64,000 bases of DNA. Source: Larix kaempferi. Lineage: Eukaryota; Streptophyta; Pinopsida; Pinales; Pinaceae. The stretch covers positions 13,411,001-13,475,000 of the forward strand of contig BSBM01001719.1 in the NCBI GenBank assembly GCA_027924585.1, given 5' to 3'. The translations under genes were made by a program, and so were the position numbers. The notes beneath the pieces are model-generated. The model had not been told where the DNA came from and ran no database searches. It was given only the letters and a program-made list of their open reading frames with translations. Below are positions 52,091-64,000 of this stretch, piece after piece (the first letter of the stretch is position 1; every line of letters begins with the position of its first letter).

Positions 52091-55000
52091 GTTAATTTTT
52101 ATTCTTTGCCATGTTCTTTGTGGTGTGCACGACTATCTATGTTAGACAGTGGCGCCCTACCCGTGGCTCCCTTTGAGACAGAGCAGCGCATATTTTTCAT
52201 ATGCACTAGTCTTTCTCGAAGGAACCCGTGCACCCGCAGATTCAAAACTAAAAGCCCAATAAAAAATTAAATTGACCACTAAAAACTCAGAAATTTGCAT
52301 GGAAATGGAAGAGGGGATGGTTACAACTTACTTGGAAGAGATGGAAGATGTTTTGATAACCCGGAATGATCGTAGCAAGCAACAGTAGTAGAGGTTGGCT
52401 TCTCCAATATTTGCCCTAAAAATTTGGAAATGGTGAGTTTTTATTTGTTTTGAAACTATTTATAGAAATATTCATTTTAATTTTTACCCACTATTACAAT
52501 GTAATTTTCCACCTTGTGAGAATTAGCATTGATTGGCCTTCAGTATCCATTTTATTTACTCAAATCCACATTTTATCCTCTAGGAACACATTCTTCCCTA
52601 TTTGTGTTCTTGTACGCTAGTTGTTCCACTATAGCCAACGTACACCAAGTTAAATGGTAAAAACTAATAGATGATTACTTTTTACTCCCAAAAAGTGGTC
52701 TTAGGGTGACCTTTGGCCCTCCATATGCCCTGAAACGACTCGATTCGACCTTTCACTTACCTTTGAAAGGCTTTATATTGAGCTCTTATGGTTTATGGAA
52801 GGGAGGAGAAAGAGAGAGCAAGATAAATCTAGTGGATTTTTGCCATGACTTGAGTCTACACTCATTGATACTTGTTGTTGTGAACTCCTTATGTTCACCT
52901 ACCAAACTCCTTTCATAGTTTGATTTTGCCATTGCATGGAGGATTGAAGTGGTGGAGGCACAAGTGGAGAGACCCAGTTCTTGGTTCAAATTGGTTGCCG
53001 GCAAGAGGTCGTATATTGTACTTCTTGTTATTCATTAATGGAAATACTCATTTTCTTGTCCAATTGATGTTGTGAATGTTGTTAAATTACATTGGGTTAC
53101 ATTTGCTTATGATATCATGGATCATGCTATAGATTATGCTAATGTCTTTCACATGATATATGCACTTGCTTATACTTGTTGTTGAGACTAATCTGCAGGT
53201 TCAAGTGTAGAGGTTGAAATCTCAACGGGGATCTACTTCAAACATCCGGTTGAAGGTTGGTATTTTCTCCATTGTCTTAGCATTGTTATTTATATAGCAT
53301 TGCATTGGGAATTGAGTTTATTTTCTGGTAGTCAGCTTTTTGTTGTGATCTGCCCCAATCCATAAGAAGTTTTCTCCGTAACACCCACTTTTATAAATGT
53401 CGTATAGTTTCAAAGTTATTTTTATATTTTATTTAATCCACTAATACACTTTTTTGAGTTTTGGTGGAATAGTTCAAGTGAATGTCAGAATTTCACTATA
53501 TTTCATAAAGGCGATCTATCAAGGTTTGTTTTCTCTATTGACATGTCAAATTGAGTATATTTTTTATGTCATTTAGGAAATTTTTCTTGATCATGTGCTA
53601 TATCACTAACCTGGTTGTCAAGTATTTTCATCACCTGACAGGTCATGAAACTTGTGTCCCTTAATCTTATAAAGTCTTTTTAAGCTCTTGTTAGACTTTT
53701 TCAAAATAAACAGGTTTGCTGAGTATAGTTGTCTTTTCAGACTCATTAAAGGATTTGAAGTGACATCCACTTAGGTATAAGTTTACCCCTTTTCCGGACC
53801 TCTGTGGATCATTTACGAAAAAGGTATACTCTAGTAATACGTGGCTAGAAGAGTTCTTCTCTCATTGTTTTACACTTTTTCGGGTGAGGAGACTAACTAT
53901 ACGAAAAAGACCTTTAGGAGTCTTCTTTAGGGTTTTCAAACTCTCGAAACATGGAAACACCAAATGAGCATTCACCTACTTAGGCTTGATGTGAAATCCA
54001 TGAGAAGGTATATAGAGTTATTGTTTAAGTTTTTCAAGCTCTTCAAACAAGAAAACACCGACGAGCACATACCAACTCGGGTTCGATATTAAAATCCACG
54101 AGTAGGTGTATGGAGTTATTGTTTAAGTTTTTCAGACTCCTTTAAAAAAAAAAAACGGCGAGCATAAACCGATCCAGGCTCGATATTAAAATCCATGGAT
54201 CAGTGCTATAGAGTATTCATCTATCTCTTCCTCAAACTCTATAAAAAATGAAGAAGGTCCTGACTCTTCCTCCCATGGTCTCATTAAAATTTTTACTTGG
54301 ATGGACTTATATCAAGCAATATTCTCCCTCTTTCTTCGAGCTTGTTTCAAAAATGAAGAGAGACTATTGAGTTTTATTTCTTTGACTCATTAAAACAACA
54401 AGAAGGATATTCTTTACTAAAAAGAGAAAAGGAAGGGAGGGATATCATACATCTTTTCAGTTCAAAGGCAGCATGTCAGTCATATTCTTGAACAAAGCAC
54501 CTGTTGAGTCCATCATTCAGTTGGGTTTTAGTTTTTTACCATAGGATGAACCTGATCTCATATTTTATACTCCTCCAATTGGTTACTCTTCCGATCATAT
54601 GGAGAATCTGCCAATGTCTCCTACATTGCAGGTTTATATCACGTTCCCTTCATTGTTAAAATTTTCCTAAGTCACTCTTTTGTCGTGTTCACTGTTCAAG
54701 GATACATCCTGTGTTGGCCATTCTGCAGTTACCTTGAATTCAAGTGTCATCCATCCCTGGTGTAAGTTTGTTTCATCTTGTATCAGTCCTACTCCAAATC
54801 AACTTATTGTTCCTCGTGTTGGATGATGGAGGATGCATCAAGGACTCCCTTCCAGCAGACTTCTTCCCATCGACCTCAACTCATCATGCTCTGGGAATGA
54901 AGTTTAGAGTTTCGGATAGTACCTTGGGGATTGCAATCATCAGTGGAAGTCTCCCTCGCCATTGAATAGTGGTAATGCATCAATGTCTCCTATTTGATGG

Positions 55001-55583
55001 ATTCTTCAAGTGTTCAAATTCAAGTCTACTTATTCACACTTGCTAGGATGTACTAGGTACCTTGGGATCCATTTACATTATTGGTGGATTCCCTCGCGTT
55101 TGTTAATGGTATACATTAATGACCGGTAATCAAACAGTACCCTCCATGTTCGAATTCAGCTCATTTATTCGCATGGTTATGGTTCATACCTTGGGATGTT
55201 TTGATGAAGACCTTGGGACTATAATAACATCACAACATTTATGTTATTTCCCAAGTTGTGCAAGACTGAGCCACACTCATTTTTGGCTCTTAATGAGACA
55301 TAGATCCAACTTGTTGTTATGGCTATGATCTCTTGTTTTGACATGGATCCACATTTGTATTTCAGTGGCCATGCTATATACATCTCCCAGTTATGTATTG
55401 GATATTATGTTCTATCATACTGAACATCTCTTTGATGTCAAGATTATAATTGCCTGCTGACCTTGGTTTTTGTTTTTAGGTACTTTTGTGACTTTGTCTA
55501 TGGTTTCCTTGCTCCTCCTATGACTTGGAGTGTAATGTATTTCGGCCATCATTTCCCTCTGACCTCACACATTAGGGGGCATT
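52091..55583 (+). other. Tat element 3' region without recognised genes
   Basis: About 3.5 kb of AT-rich DNA. A local repeat series near 53930-54200 has GAGCA(T/C)..CC..CTCGG..TCGATATTAAAATCCA units, three copies spaced about 110-120 bp. No domain was found. A purine tract TTAGGGGGCATT (55572-55583) immediately precedes the 3' LTR and is the plus-strand primer. Confidence 0.65.
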
Positions 55584-56497
55584 TGTTATAGGTAAAATCA
55601 GCACTTCTCCATCTGTGATCACATTGCCCTGTCGATCACACAAAAGGACATTATGGATGGAAGAGCTGGATTAACCTTAGATAATTTGATACTGAGATCC
55701 TACATCTTTAGTTGAAAACTATATTTTTTCTACATATTTCATTGGAAATGCGCTACTCTTGTAACTAACATCTAGCACATCATGTGTTGGTCTCATTGTT
55801 GACAACCCGCACACATATCCTAAAAGTGGTATGCACTAGTTCTTAAGAGCACTAGCAGTGCACCATGCGCAGGTTGGAAAGTATCATACTTGCGCACATA
55901 TTAAGATGAAATGGAAAAATATATTAAGAATACGAATTGGGATTAGTTAAGTTTGGTATTATAACTCCCCCAACCTCCCAATTCAAACTACCTCATGAAT
56001 CTAAATTCCTGCCTTGGCCATAAATACAAGGGGAATCCATGAGGAAGTGGCCAATCTAAGAGGAAAGCTAATGTTATGTTGAAGGAATTTCTAGTCAAGA
56101 GAGGAGCAGGATCCCAGAACTCGATTGCAGAAGTGCTTGGAACAAGATATGGTATATCAGTTGTATTTTTTTGCATTTCTTTGACAATAAAGATCGAGAT
56201 ATCCTTCTCGTCCCAATTAAATGTCAATTTCATTGGATGTTTGATTGCAATTAATGTTATATTGTTTTCATCAATATCATTATATGTTTGTAGTCAAATC
56301 ATTTTGAGGAAGGTTGATTGGTTTTGCAGGTGTGTTGTTGTAGAGATTAGGAGAAATCTAGGACCATCCGCCATAAATAGGGTACTCTTTCTAAAACCCT
56401 AAATCTCATTTGCTTACAGTAATTAGGGTTCTATCTTTCAACCCCATGTACGGTGATATCATCCATCCCCTGCTATAGGGTATAATCCTTAACAACA
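55584..56497 (+). repeat. Tat element 3' LTR (914 bp)
   Basis: TGTTATAGGTAAAATC ... ATCCTTAACAACA. It is collinear with the 5' LTR except for small indels, and is followed by GGGGG (target duplication). Confidence 0.92.
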
Positions 56498-56502
56498 GGG
56501 GG

Positions 56503-59106
56503 GGTGAATCATTATTAACGCAGTTATTAGCAATTTTTACCGTCTTTAACATATTATCCTTTACTTAATATTTATCTTTTGTTATGCATCAGTAAATAAA
56601 TATCCACACATATATGCACCACATAAACAACACATAACACACAGTATTTTTTATGTGGAAACCCAAATGGGAGAAAACCATAGAATGCTTCTTTATAATG
56701 AGAAAGAATACATTCAAGGAAGCACTGACTTTTTGTGTTTACTAGCAACAACCCTATGGTTTTACAAGAACCGCCCTGAAGGAAGCTTATGCTCCCTGTA
56801 TTTCTCCAGCACCAACTGGAAGGAGGCATCGACCCCCTATCTTCTTTGTTTTACAGGAACCAACCTGAAGGAAGCTCTGAATCCCTGTCTCCTTGCCCCA
56901 TCCGACCACTCTGATGTTTATGTATGTTACTGTCTTACCAAACTTGAACTCTGTGCACTTCTTCAAATCTTTTGATGACAATTCTAATGTGCACCACCTT
57001 CGTATGTAGACTATACTCTGTCATTGCGTTGCATACATCACTTGACTTCTCATTCCTCTCAAATCATACTTTTGTTAATGACTTACTTCATATACTTTGT
57101 GCTCTATTGATATTGTAGTCCGTGTCACTATTATCTCAACATTCTGCAGTATGTGACTACAATGATCATTTGATAATGTGCTTTCAATTAATAGTTTGTT
57201 GTTCTAAAATGAAGCACTAGTAATAGATGGAACTGCACACTTTCTGATGTGTCTATTCTATTTAAGTGTTGCAATCTCTCAGATAATCATCTTGTGCATC
57301 AAATGATTCGTTTGTTCTGTTTAATGCACTTGTCCCATATCATCTACATCATGATGCGCCTATTGGATCTTTTTGTTGTTATGTCTTTGTGCATCATATG
57401 GAGTTATCAACATCGCACACTTTCACTTATGATCTTATGCATCAACTAGACATTTGTGCATATGGAACTGCACACTTTCTGATGTGTCCATTCTATTTAA
57501 GTGATGTAGTCTCTCGTATGTGTCCATTCTATTTAAGTGATGTGGTCTTGTGCATCAAATGATTTGTTCATTTTGTTTAACGCACTTGTCTCATATCATC
57601 TGCATCATGATGCGCCTATCAGATCTTGCTATTTTTTTGTCTTTGCGCATCAGATGGAGTTCTCAACATCACACACTTTCACTTCTGATCTTATGCATCA
57701 ACTAGACATTTGTGCAATATCTGATAAAATTCATTTTTGTCTTTGCACTTCTGTCTCTACAAAATTTGTGACTATCAGGGTGTTGATTGTATATTGTACT
57801 TCAAAACATCAAGCATTTTCGCACACTTCAGTATTTCTTCATTTCAATATGCACATATGTCACAAATCTATCGCATCATTCTTTGCACCATCAAAACTTC
57901 ATTCTACTGCATGTGTGCATACATCTATTTTCTAGACATTCTGTTCTATCCATGATCCCCTTGATTCCCTAAAAAACAAACTGAAACTTGCACTCAAAGC
58001 TCTTATGCTCTCGCCATCAAGCTTACCTTCAATCTCCAACTTGCATCTCTATTTATACAAGTCCTACACGGATTGTATCTTCACAAGTTGGTCATGGCAT
58101 CCCTTCTTCCATACTTCATGGATTATGCATATGCCACATGTCATCTTCTATGCTATTGATGTGTCATCTAATATGTGTCTTGTGCCCTCAAGGTCCACAA
58201 CTTAGTGGGACTTTACACCTTGGTGGTGTACCTTTTCTCTCTTAATGTATCATTTCCTTATGGTATGTGCACAATCTTACACTTCATCTTGATGAGTCTA
58301 TGACTTGTGTTTCATCATCTCTTGTGGGTAATGTGCCCTTGGTGCATTGATAGTTTGTGTATTCTATGCATACTCCAACTTATTATAAGTGGGTCTTTGT
58401 CCTTTGCCTTGTCATCTTTTGTGGGACTTGCACACCTATTGTATCATCAGCTGTGGAATTGTCTCATAGTTGGTATTCAACCGCTGTACACTTCTAGGAA
58501 CTTGTGTGCATTCCACTTACTGAAACCATCCTCTAATTGGATATGCTTGCATGCTTTCAGTATTTTTCCAACCATTAATTGCTTGTGCACTTCCAACTTT
58601 TAACCAAGCAATGCTTGGGATTTCTTGCATACTCGTACCATTTGTTCAACCAACTCATTGGATTCTTAAGCACTTGTACCATTTTCCAATCAACTCCTTG
58701 GATTCTACCATGTGAATGTATGACTTGGTGGCCTTGATTTCTGTGCAAGGACCAAATGTTGTAGGATACATTACTTGTATTCTTTCTTGAATTGTATTTG
58801 AATAATGCATCCTGGACACACATAATTCAACTGAATGCACTTCTAGATATACTCCGAATTTGCATACATTTATGTCACCTTCAGTATTTGCGCATATGCT
58901 TATGGTATTCATGTTCTTCTTCATCTTGTGCATATACTTCTTCAAAGTGGATTCCAACTTCATAATTTTGCAGGAATACTGTATCCACTTTGAATTCAGT
59001 TGATATCAATGACTCAGACTGAATCAGTTGACATCCTCTTTGACACTAGTTGACGTTCAAACACTTGACATCATCTTTAGTTGACATCAATGACAACCAA
59101 TGCTCA
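56503..59106 (-). repeat. copia-6 3' LTR, main piece (about 2.6 kb)
   Basis: It continues the LTR cut at 35196 and matches 63430-64000 for its first 560 bp (GTGAATCATTATTAACG ... ATCATTCCTCT-like). The right edge is set at CTCA (59103-59106), just before the purine tract. It contains plant-gene-like blocks CACCAACTGGAAGGAGGC and GAACCAACCTGAAGGAAGCTC as short direct repeats (56760-56890), and a larger tandem duplication. The many plus-strand frames in it have no recognisable domain. Confidence 0.78.
57230..57718. repeat. Tandem duplication (about 245 bp) inside the copia-6 LTR
   Basis: The segment GGAACTGCACACTTTCTGAT ... CATCAACTAGACATTTGTGC at 57230-57460 recurs at 57463-57718. The second copy has an extra internal repeat of TGTGTCCATTCTATTTAAGT. 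Whether the right LTR shares it cannot be seen, because that LTR leaves the window. Confidence 0.85.
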
Positions 59107-59680
59107 AAAATATCCCCCTTTGGCATTGATTTCAACACCTTATGAAGATGCACCTGATCTTCTTTGAACTGTATGCTTCATATGCACTTTGTCGCAATGC
59201 TCACTCTGTGTATATGATCCCCCTAAGTTCTTTGGGCTTATGGATACTGCGTTTGTTGTTATTAATTTTGCTACCAATTCTCCGCGTGAACCATTCTACT
59301 TTCTGTTACATATGTGCATACCATATGTTCAATTATCTTCACACTCTTTCACGTCTGCTAAGGCTTCATGCTCTTTCACATATGCTAGGTCTTCATGTCA
59401 TTCCTTTTTGTTGTCTACAATTATCCCATTTTTGTGTTATCCTACTAACTTCATGGATCGCTTTTATTATCAATATATAACAGCTTCATGCATCTCTCCT
59501 TTCATTATGTCCTGTTGATGTCAACTTCTTATGTGCATTTCACGCCTAAGATTCATGCATTTCTCCCCCTTTGACATCAATGGAAAAGAGGTGCCTTTAT
59601 TTTGTGATATATAAGTTCCTCTTGTTTGTTATGCATTGGTGCTCATCATGATTGTATCTAGGGATAACTCCCCCTGTCAT
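59107..59680 (-). promoter_or_regulatory. copia-6 polypurine tract cluster
   Basis: On the minus strand, GGGGGA-type tracts occur at about 59113-59122 (CCAAAGGGGGATA, next to the LTR), 59219-59228 (TTAGGGGGATC), 59560-59578 (TTGATGTCAAAGGGGGAG) and 59663-59672 (GACAGGGGGAGTT). Repeated tracts upstream of the 3' LTR are a known feature of Sireviruses. Confidence 0.7.
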
Positions 59681-61279
59681 CATGCTTCGTTGCTTTGCAG
59701 AGCTTCTATACTGATATCCTTTCATAATTATCTTTGTTTGTTTTTCTGATAAATATGTTACATTACTCCTTTACCTTGATCTCTTGTTCCTATCACAATA
59801 CTTCACTATTCCTTTCCCAGTGATCATGTTGTCTTTCTTACTTTCCAGCTACATAGTTTCTAATTCATTCCTTTATTGATTTTGCATTATATTTCATGCA
59901 CTTGGCCGCTTCACCTGGCGCATTTATTGCGTTGTCACAAGGCCTTGTTGCATTTAATGTTGTCGCATATTTTTCCAATACAACCAAAGATATGGCATGT
60001 TTTTCATTTATCGGCCAACTCAGGGTAGAGGTGTACATGAAACTCAGTTTGTGTGGAAAATATGACGTGTCACTTCTGTACTCAATCCTTTTGAGGAGAA
60101 ATTCTTCATCGTATGGTGAAATGAATCGAATTTCCACCCTTTTTTATTATTTCCAAAATCTCATTAAGTTGAGCATTTAATTTTGGTGACTCCACCACCT
60201 TCTTCAACGTTATGCGACATTGAGTTCCTATCTCATCAACTGAACGCATGCGCGCGAACCTCCTTCAATGGATTTTATAATATATCTACTAGCAATGTCT
60301 GGTTCATCACTTCTTGCATCCCTACATTTTCGTATCGCATTTTCATATTACATTTATTGTTTGACCTTACCTCTGGTTCTTTCTATTCCTTCTGATGGAG
60401 TCCTTTTGATATAGAGTAAACAGTTCCCTTGAGAATGTGTGTCTTTTCATCCAAACTCAACAGACTGAGTTTTCGTGCTTGAGAACTGACATGGGTTCGT
60501 GGCAGCAACAAGTGCAGGACAACCAGATTCTTCATCATTACTCTAAGTATCAGATAAATCATGGAAATTATGAGTAGCTGATTCTTCTGACTCGTTGGGT
60601 TGATAATATGGAACATCAGCAGCAGGAGATTTTGGATTAATTGTCTCGTCCTCGGCCTCATCATGCTGAACTATTGTCATCTGCCACTCTGCAACTTATT
60701 CCTCTGCACCCTGCTTCTAAATGCACATCCCTGGTTCCAGTGGATTTGGAGTTATGTCTTCCGAACCGGAAGAATTTGAACTCAGTCTCAAACTATGACT
60801 GTAGAATGCTACGTCATTTTCTCAATTTTTCCTCTTCTTGTATATGCCATTCTTGGCCTCAACATGGAGTCTTTAACTCATGCAATTTTTGTAATCATTC
60901 CCAATTTTAATATAATGAAAAGATATGTTTTGCACAGACTCATATCTTTCAGCAGTGTTTAATTCCTCATGTAAATATTTGTTGCTTGTGTTTGTGCTAC
61001 TAAACTTCAAATGTGATTATTCTCTACGCATTTTAAATCTATAACCACTTAATGTATGCATGCAATTTCCCGTTTATGTAAATTAATCAACTTAACATAC
61101 AATCATGTGCGAACAAATTATAACTTCAGACATATTATAATCACACATTTTGATCATGCATTCTTAACCACACGCCTAACTAATATCCCTTGAATTCCTT
61201 AAGATGCATCGTGTTGAACTCAAGGGTTTAACCAGAGAGGCAGAAATTGCTTGCTGCACCTGGATTGTCTACATCTTCA
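59681..61279 (-). other. copia-6 interior without recognised pol
   Basis: The minus strand shows two protein-like stretches, ITLKKVVESPKLNAQLNEIL (about 60220-60160) and EDETINPKSPAADVPYY with ESEESATHNFHDLSD (about 60650-60540). They resemble an acidic linker or accessory ORF, but neither matches a family I know. No YVDD, DSG or DDE motif was found. The segment 60700-61200 appears non-coding. Confidence 0.45.
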
Positions 61280-63331
61280 GTGCACTTTTGAGGAGATTTT
61301 CTCACCCAAGTTTTGTTGTGTGCACTTCTGTTTTGATTATGTTATGTATATTTTCCACTGAAGTCCTTTTGAGTGTAATATCCTTTGCACATCAAATATT
61401 CACCTGGATAGTTTACTGCTCTTTGACAGTACATAGCTTTGTGTCCAAAACAATCGCATGCATAACATCTCACCACTTGACAATATTTTGCAATTGGCCA
61501 AAATGATTGCATCTTGTGCATTTCACCCTATTCATCCGTCTTTGATTAGTATATCAGACAGAGTTATGGATGAAGGAACCACCATACCTGAAAGTATTAT
61601 CCTGACTTGAGCAACATTCACTATCATAGATCTTCTTAGGTGTCTTTACATAACCTAGACCATTTTTGTCCTTTGGTGGTCTCTTATATTTCAGAATCAT
61701 GTTCAGTATTGATGAGCTATCTTTCAACTTGTTCTGCACTTCATCTTCATATTATGTCTTGTCACTTTCTGATTGTGCACAGATGTGAACTTGTCTCTTT
61801 CCCTTTATCTCAATCAGCTTGTCTTCTAGATGGGATATCTCTTTATCCTTTTCTTCAAGTTGAATTGTCATCATCTTGATTTTCTGCACCAATTCCTCCA
61901 GTGAAGCTCTAATTGCAGATTTCTCTTTCTCAAGTACTAGAAAATTTTCTTGTGCACAACTCAGTTGAGTTGCATAGCTAGTTAACCTTTCATGAATATC
62001 TGCACCAACAGATTCCTGACATGACCTGTCTCATTCTTCATACTTTGACAATTGTTCCTGCAATATCTTATTCTTCTTAGACTTCTTTAACTCATCCAAG
62101 GCACTTATCAATTCACCTTCCCAGTCAATGTATGTAGTGTCTTCATCATCATATTGACTGTCACTCTTGACCTCTTCAACAAGTTTTGGATGTGTGACTG
62201 GATTTGGAGGTGTTTTGAATGAACCACTAAAGAAATACTTTTCTAGTGATCATGGCTTATTTTGTGCAACTGGAGGATTCTTCGAACTGCTCTTCTTTCT
62301 TTCAGCTTTGCTTTATTCCACTACATGGGACATGAAGAGTACTTCCTTAGGTTCTTTGTCTAGTCACTTCCTTCAGACACATTGATTCCATCTTTAGTGT
62401 ATAGACTCTTCCTCTGTTTTGGAATCCTCCTTTTGTTCTCAGGTCTGTGTTGTGAGCGCGCAGTCTTTCAATCATATGAGATAGATTCATCATGACTGTC
62501 ATTGTCTCCATTTTCCTTGTAAGGACAATTTGAGGCATAATGACCTACTCCTCCACATCTGAAACATTTAAAGGGAAAATTGTTCTTGTACTTGCCTCGT
62601 TCTCTTTTCAACTTCTTGACAAATTTTGGTTCTTCATCATTTGATTCATCACAACATTCTTTTTCATGATCAAGCTTGTCCTTTCCTATGGATTCAAAGG
62701 AAACTTCCTTTATGATGGGATTCTTTTTCGCAGTTCTCATCTCATATGCATTGAGAATCCCTTGAAGCTCATCCTTTGTTAGTTCTTCAATATTAGCTCG
62801 ATCCTATAACACAGATACCTTCGCATTGAATCTTTGAGGCAAACTTCTCAATATCTTCTGCACAACTAATTCTTTGTCCAGAGTGACCCCAAGACTCTTG
62901 ATAGCATTAACTATCTCATATACTCTTAGGAAGTAGGATGTAATGTTCTCTTCATATTTCATTCTCATAGATTCAAACTACCCAGAGTAGTTTTGAAGCT
63001 TCGCTTTCTTTACTTTGTCATTTCCTTTGTATATACCGTTGAGTTTGTCCCAAACCTCCTTGGCCGATGCACAATGCATAACCTTGATGAATTCGTCACC
63101 TTTCAAACCACATAGCAGAGCATTTCTGGCTCTAGCATTGTTTTCATAGAGTCTCCTTTGCGTCGGATTGATTGGTACAACTGCTGGGACATCATAACCA
63201 TTGACAATAGATTGTCAAACATCTGCTCCCAATGATTACAAATAAACTTCCATACGTACCTTCCATAAAATGTAATTGGTGCCATCAAATCTTAGTGCTC
63301 TGTTTGTAGAAATTCCTTCCTACTTATCCAT
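61280..63331 (-). pseudogene. copia-6 gag with three zinc knuckles and a coiled-coil region
   Basis: The ATG at 63331-63329 is followed after two codons by TAG, then ALRFDGTNYILWKVRMEVYL, a copia (UBN2-type) gag start. Next come SAKEVWDKLNGIYKGN and ITSYFLRVYEIVNAIK. The first knuckle CFRCGGVGHYASNC is at about 62570-62529. A Lys/Glu-rich coiled-coil-like stretch lies at 62160-61800. KDKNGLGYVKTPKK near 61660 is a Sirevirus gag motif. Two further knuckles follow: one broken (CTRCNHFG, about 61520) and one complete (CYACDCFGHKAMYC, about 61470-61429). Many stops and shifts make it inactive. Confidence 0.82.
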
Positions 63332-63397
63332 TTTTGCACAATGATCTATCTTCCAGATGTTAATCTGATACTGAATACACCCATTCTGAAACCAATT

Positions 63398-64000
63398 GTT
63401 GGAATCGCCTTAATACTAAGAGGGGGGGTGAATTAGTATTAGCGTAGTTATTAGCAATTTTTACCTTCTTTAACAAATTAGCCTTTACTTAATCTTTATC
63501 TTCTGTTATGCATCGGTAAATAAACATCCACACATATATGCACCACATAAACAACATATAACACGCAGGATTTTTAGATGGAAACCCAAATGGGAGAAAA
63601 CCACATAATGCTTCTTTATAATTAGAAAGAATACATTCAAGGAAGCACTGACTTCATGTGTTTACCAGCACCAACTGGAAGGAGGCACCAACCCCCTGGT
63701 TTTATAAGCACCGACCTGAAGGAAGCTCCTACTCCCTGTATTTATCCAGCACCAACTGGAAGGAGGAAATGACCCTCTATATTCTTTGTTTTACAAGAAC
63801 CAACCTGAAGGAAGCTCTAACTCCCTATCTCCTTTCCCCGTCTGACTGCCCTGATGTCTTATGTATGTTACTTCCTTACCGAACTTCAACTCTGCACACT
63901 TCTTCAAATATTCTAATGAAAATTCTATTGTGCGCCACCTTCGTATGCAGACTATACTCTGTCACTATGCTACATGCATCACTTGAATTATCATTCCTCT
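63398..64000 (-). repeat. copia-6 5' LTR, partial (runs off the window)
   Basis: It begins TGTTGGAATCGCC on the plus strand, next to a decayed primer site (AACCA at 63391). It matches 56503-57065 closely and serves as the uninterrupted reference for the site where the Tat element inserted (compare 63420-63440 with the junctions at 35196 and 56498). Confidence 0.85.

Larger units (their letters stand above)
35197..56497 (+). mobile_element. Tat/Ogre-type Ty3/gypsy element, 21.3 kb with nested insertions
   Basis: LTRs at 35197-36125 and 55584-56497 share the ends TGTTATAGG ... CTTAACAACA. The primer site TGGCGACTCC follows the 5' LTR and a purine tract precedes the 3' LTR. The flanks GAGGG (35192-35196) and GGGGG (56498-56502) are a target duplication with one change. 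Removing the element restores a sequence matching the right LTR of copia-6 at 63400-63450, which independently confirms both boundaries. Inside are the leader, LINE-1, gypsy-2, Tat pol, a second RNase H, an antisense ORF and a long 3' region. Gag and most of protease are missing. LTR identity is about 94-95% by partial count. Confidence 0.92.
35166..64000 (-). mobile_element. copia-6: Sirevirus-like copia element, split by the Tat element and cut by the window edge
   Basis: The left (3') LTR consists of 35166-35196 plus 56503 to about 59106. The right (5') LTR starts at 63398 and leaves the window. Internal DNA (59107-63397) carries, on the minus strand, a primer site decayed to TGGTTTCAGAATG, a gag with three zinc knuckles, and several GGGGGA tracts before the 3' LTR. 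Long LTRs of about 2.6 kb, repeated purine tracts and a GATGTCAAAGGGGGAG-type motif are Sirevirus traits. No protease, integrase or RT was found in the 4.3-kb interior. Confidence 0.78.

Noticed and set aside
57249-59518. Series of plus-strand frames with signal-peptide-like composition
   Set aside because: They lie within the copia-6 LTR and adjacent 3' region, are T-rich, and two of them are the same frame duplicated by the internal tandem repeat.
60383-60664. 93-codon minus-strand Leu-rich frame
   Set aside because: The neighbouring frame on the same strand gives the more protein-like acidic sequence (EDETINPKSP), so this one is probably a shadow.

Overview
The window looks like intergenic DNA from a large, repeat-rich seed-plant genome. 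The evidence is the kinds of transposable element present: Ty1/copia, Ty3/gypsy with a Tat/Ogre-type element, an L1-type LINE with an RNase H domain, tRNA-derived SINEs and a CACTA-like DNA element. They are deeply nested and mostly decayed. No intact host gene is visible; the only host-derived piece is a fragment of a pentatricopeptide-repeat (PPR) gene. A conifer or other gymnosperm is my guess, based on the old nested retroelements and low gene density, but the sequence does not prove it. All calls come from reading the sequence by eye, without database searches.

Left part (1-12.7 kb). A complete but dead copia element (copia-1, 39-7001, 500-bp LTRs) sits inside the reverse transcriptase of an older, inverted copia (copia-2, 1-38 and 7002-8415). 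Between its pol region and 3' LTR, copia-1 carries about 1.4 kb of arrays with 66-bp, about 70-bp and 23-bp periods. Next come a CACTA-like element split by a 1,765-bp solo LTR, a 40-bp minisatellite, two SINEs in opposite orientation that share a 3' tail, and the PPR fragment.

Middle part (12.7-35.2 kb). Gypsy-1 (12925-17243, minus strand, TSD AGGGG) splits a LINE RNase H fragment. It has lost most of RT and the integrase core, yet keeps a 499-codon open frame. Then follow a decayed copia (copia-3), a 1.68-kb tandem duplication containing the LTR of copia-4, the decayed copia-4 body, an inverted copia-5 whose LTR is shared by two internal regions, and a gypsy-3 gag/protease fragment.

Right part (35.2-64 kb). 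The outer layer is a minus-strand Sirevirus-like copia (copia-6, from 35166 to beyond the right edge) with LTRs of about 2.6 kb and a gag region but no recognisable pol. A 21.3-kb Tat/Ogre-type gypsy element (35197-56497) was inserted into its 3' LTR. That element carries a Tat pol, a second RNase H downstream of integrase, and an antisense ORF. The Tat element was later invaded by a nearly intact LINE (37400-44934, minus strand, 17-bp TSD) and by gypsy-2 (about 45633-47641, minus strand).

The insertion order can be read from the nesting: copia-6, then Tat, then LINE-1 and gypsy-2; copia-2, then copia-1; the LINE fragment, then gypsy-1. Nothing here works together as a pathway. The most coding-competent unit is LINE-1 (ORF1 intact, ORF2 with one frameshift).
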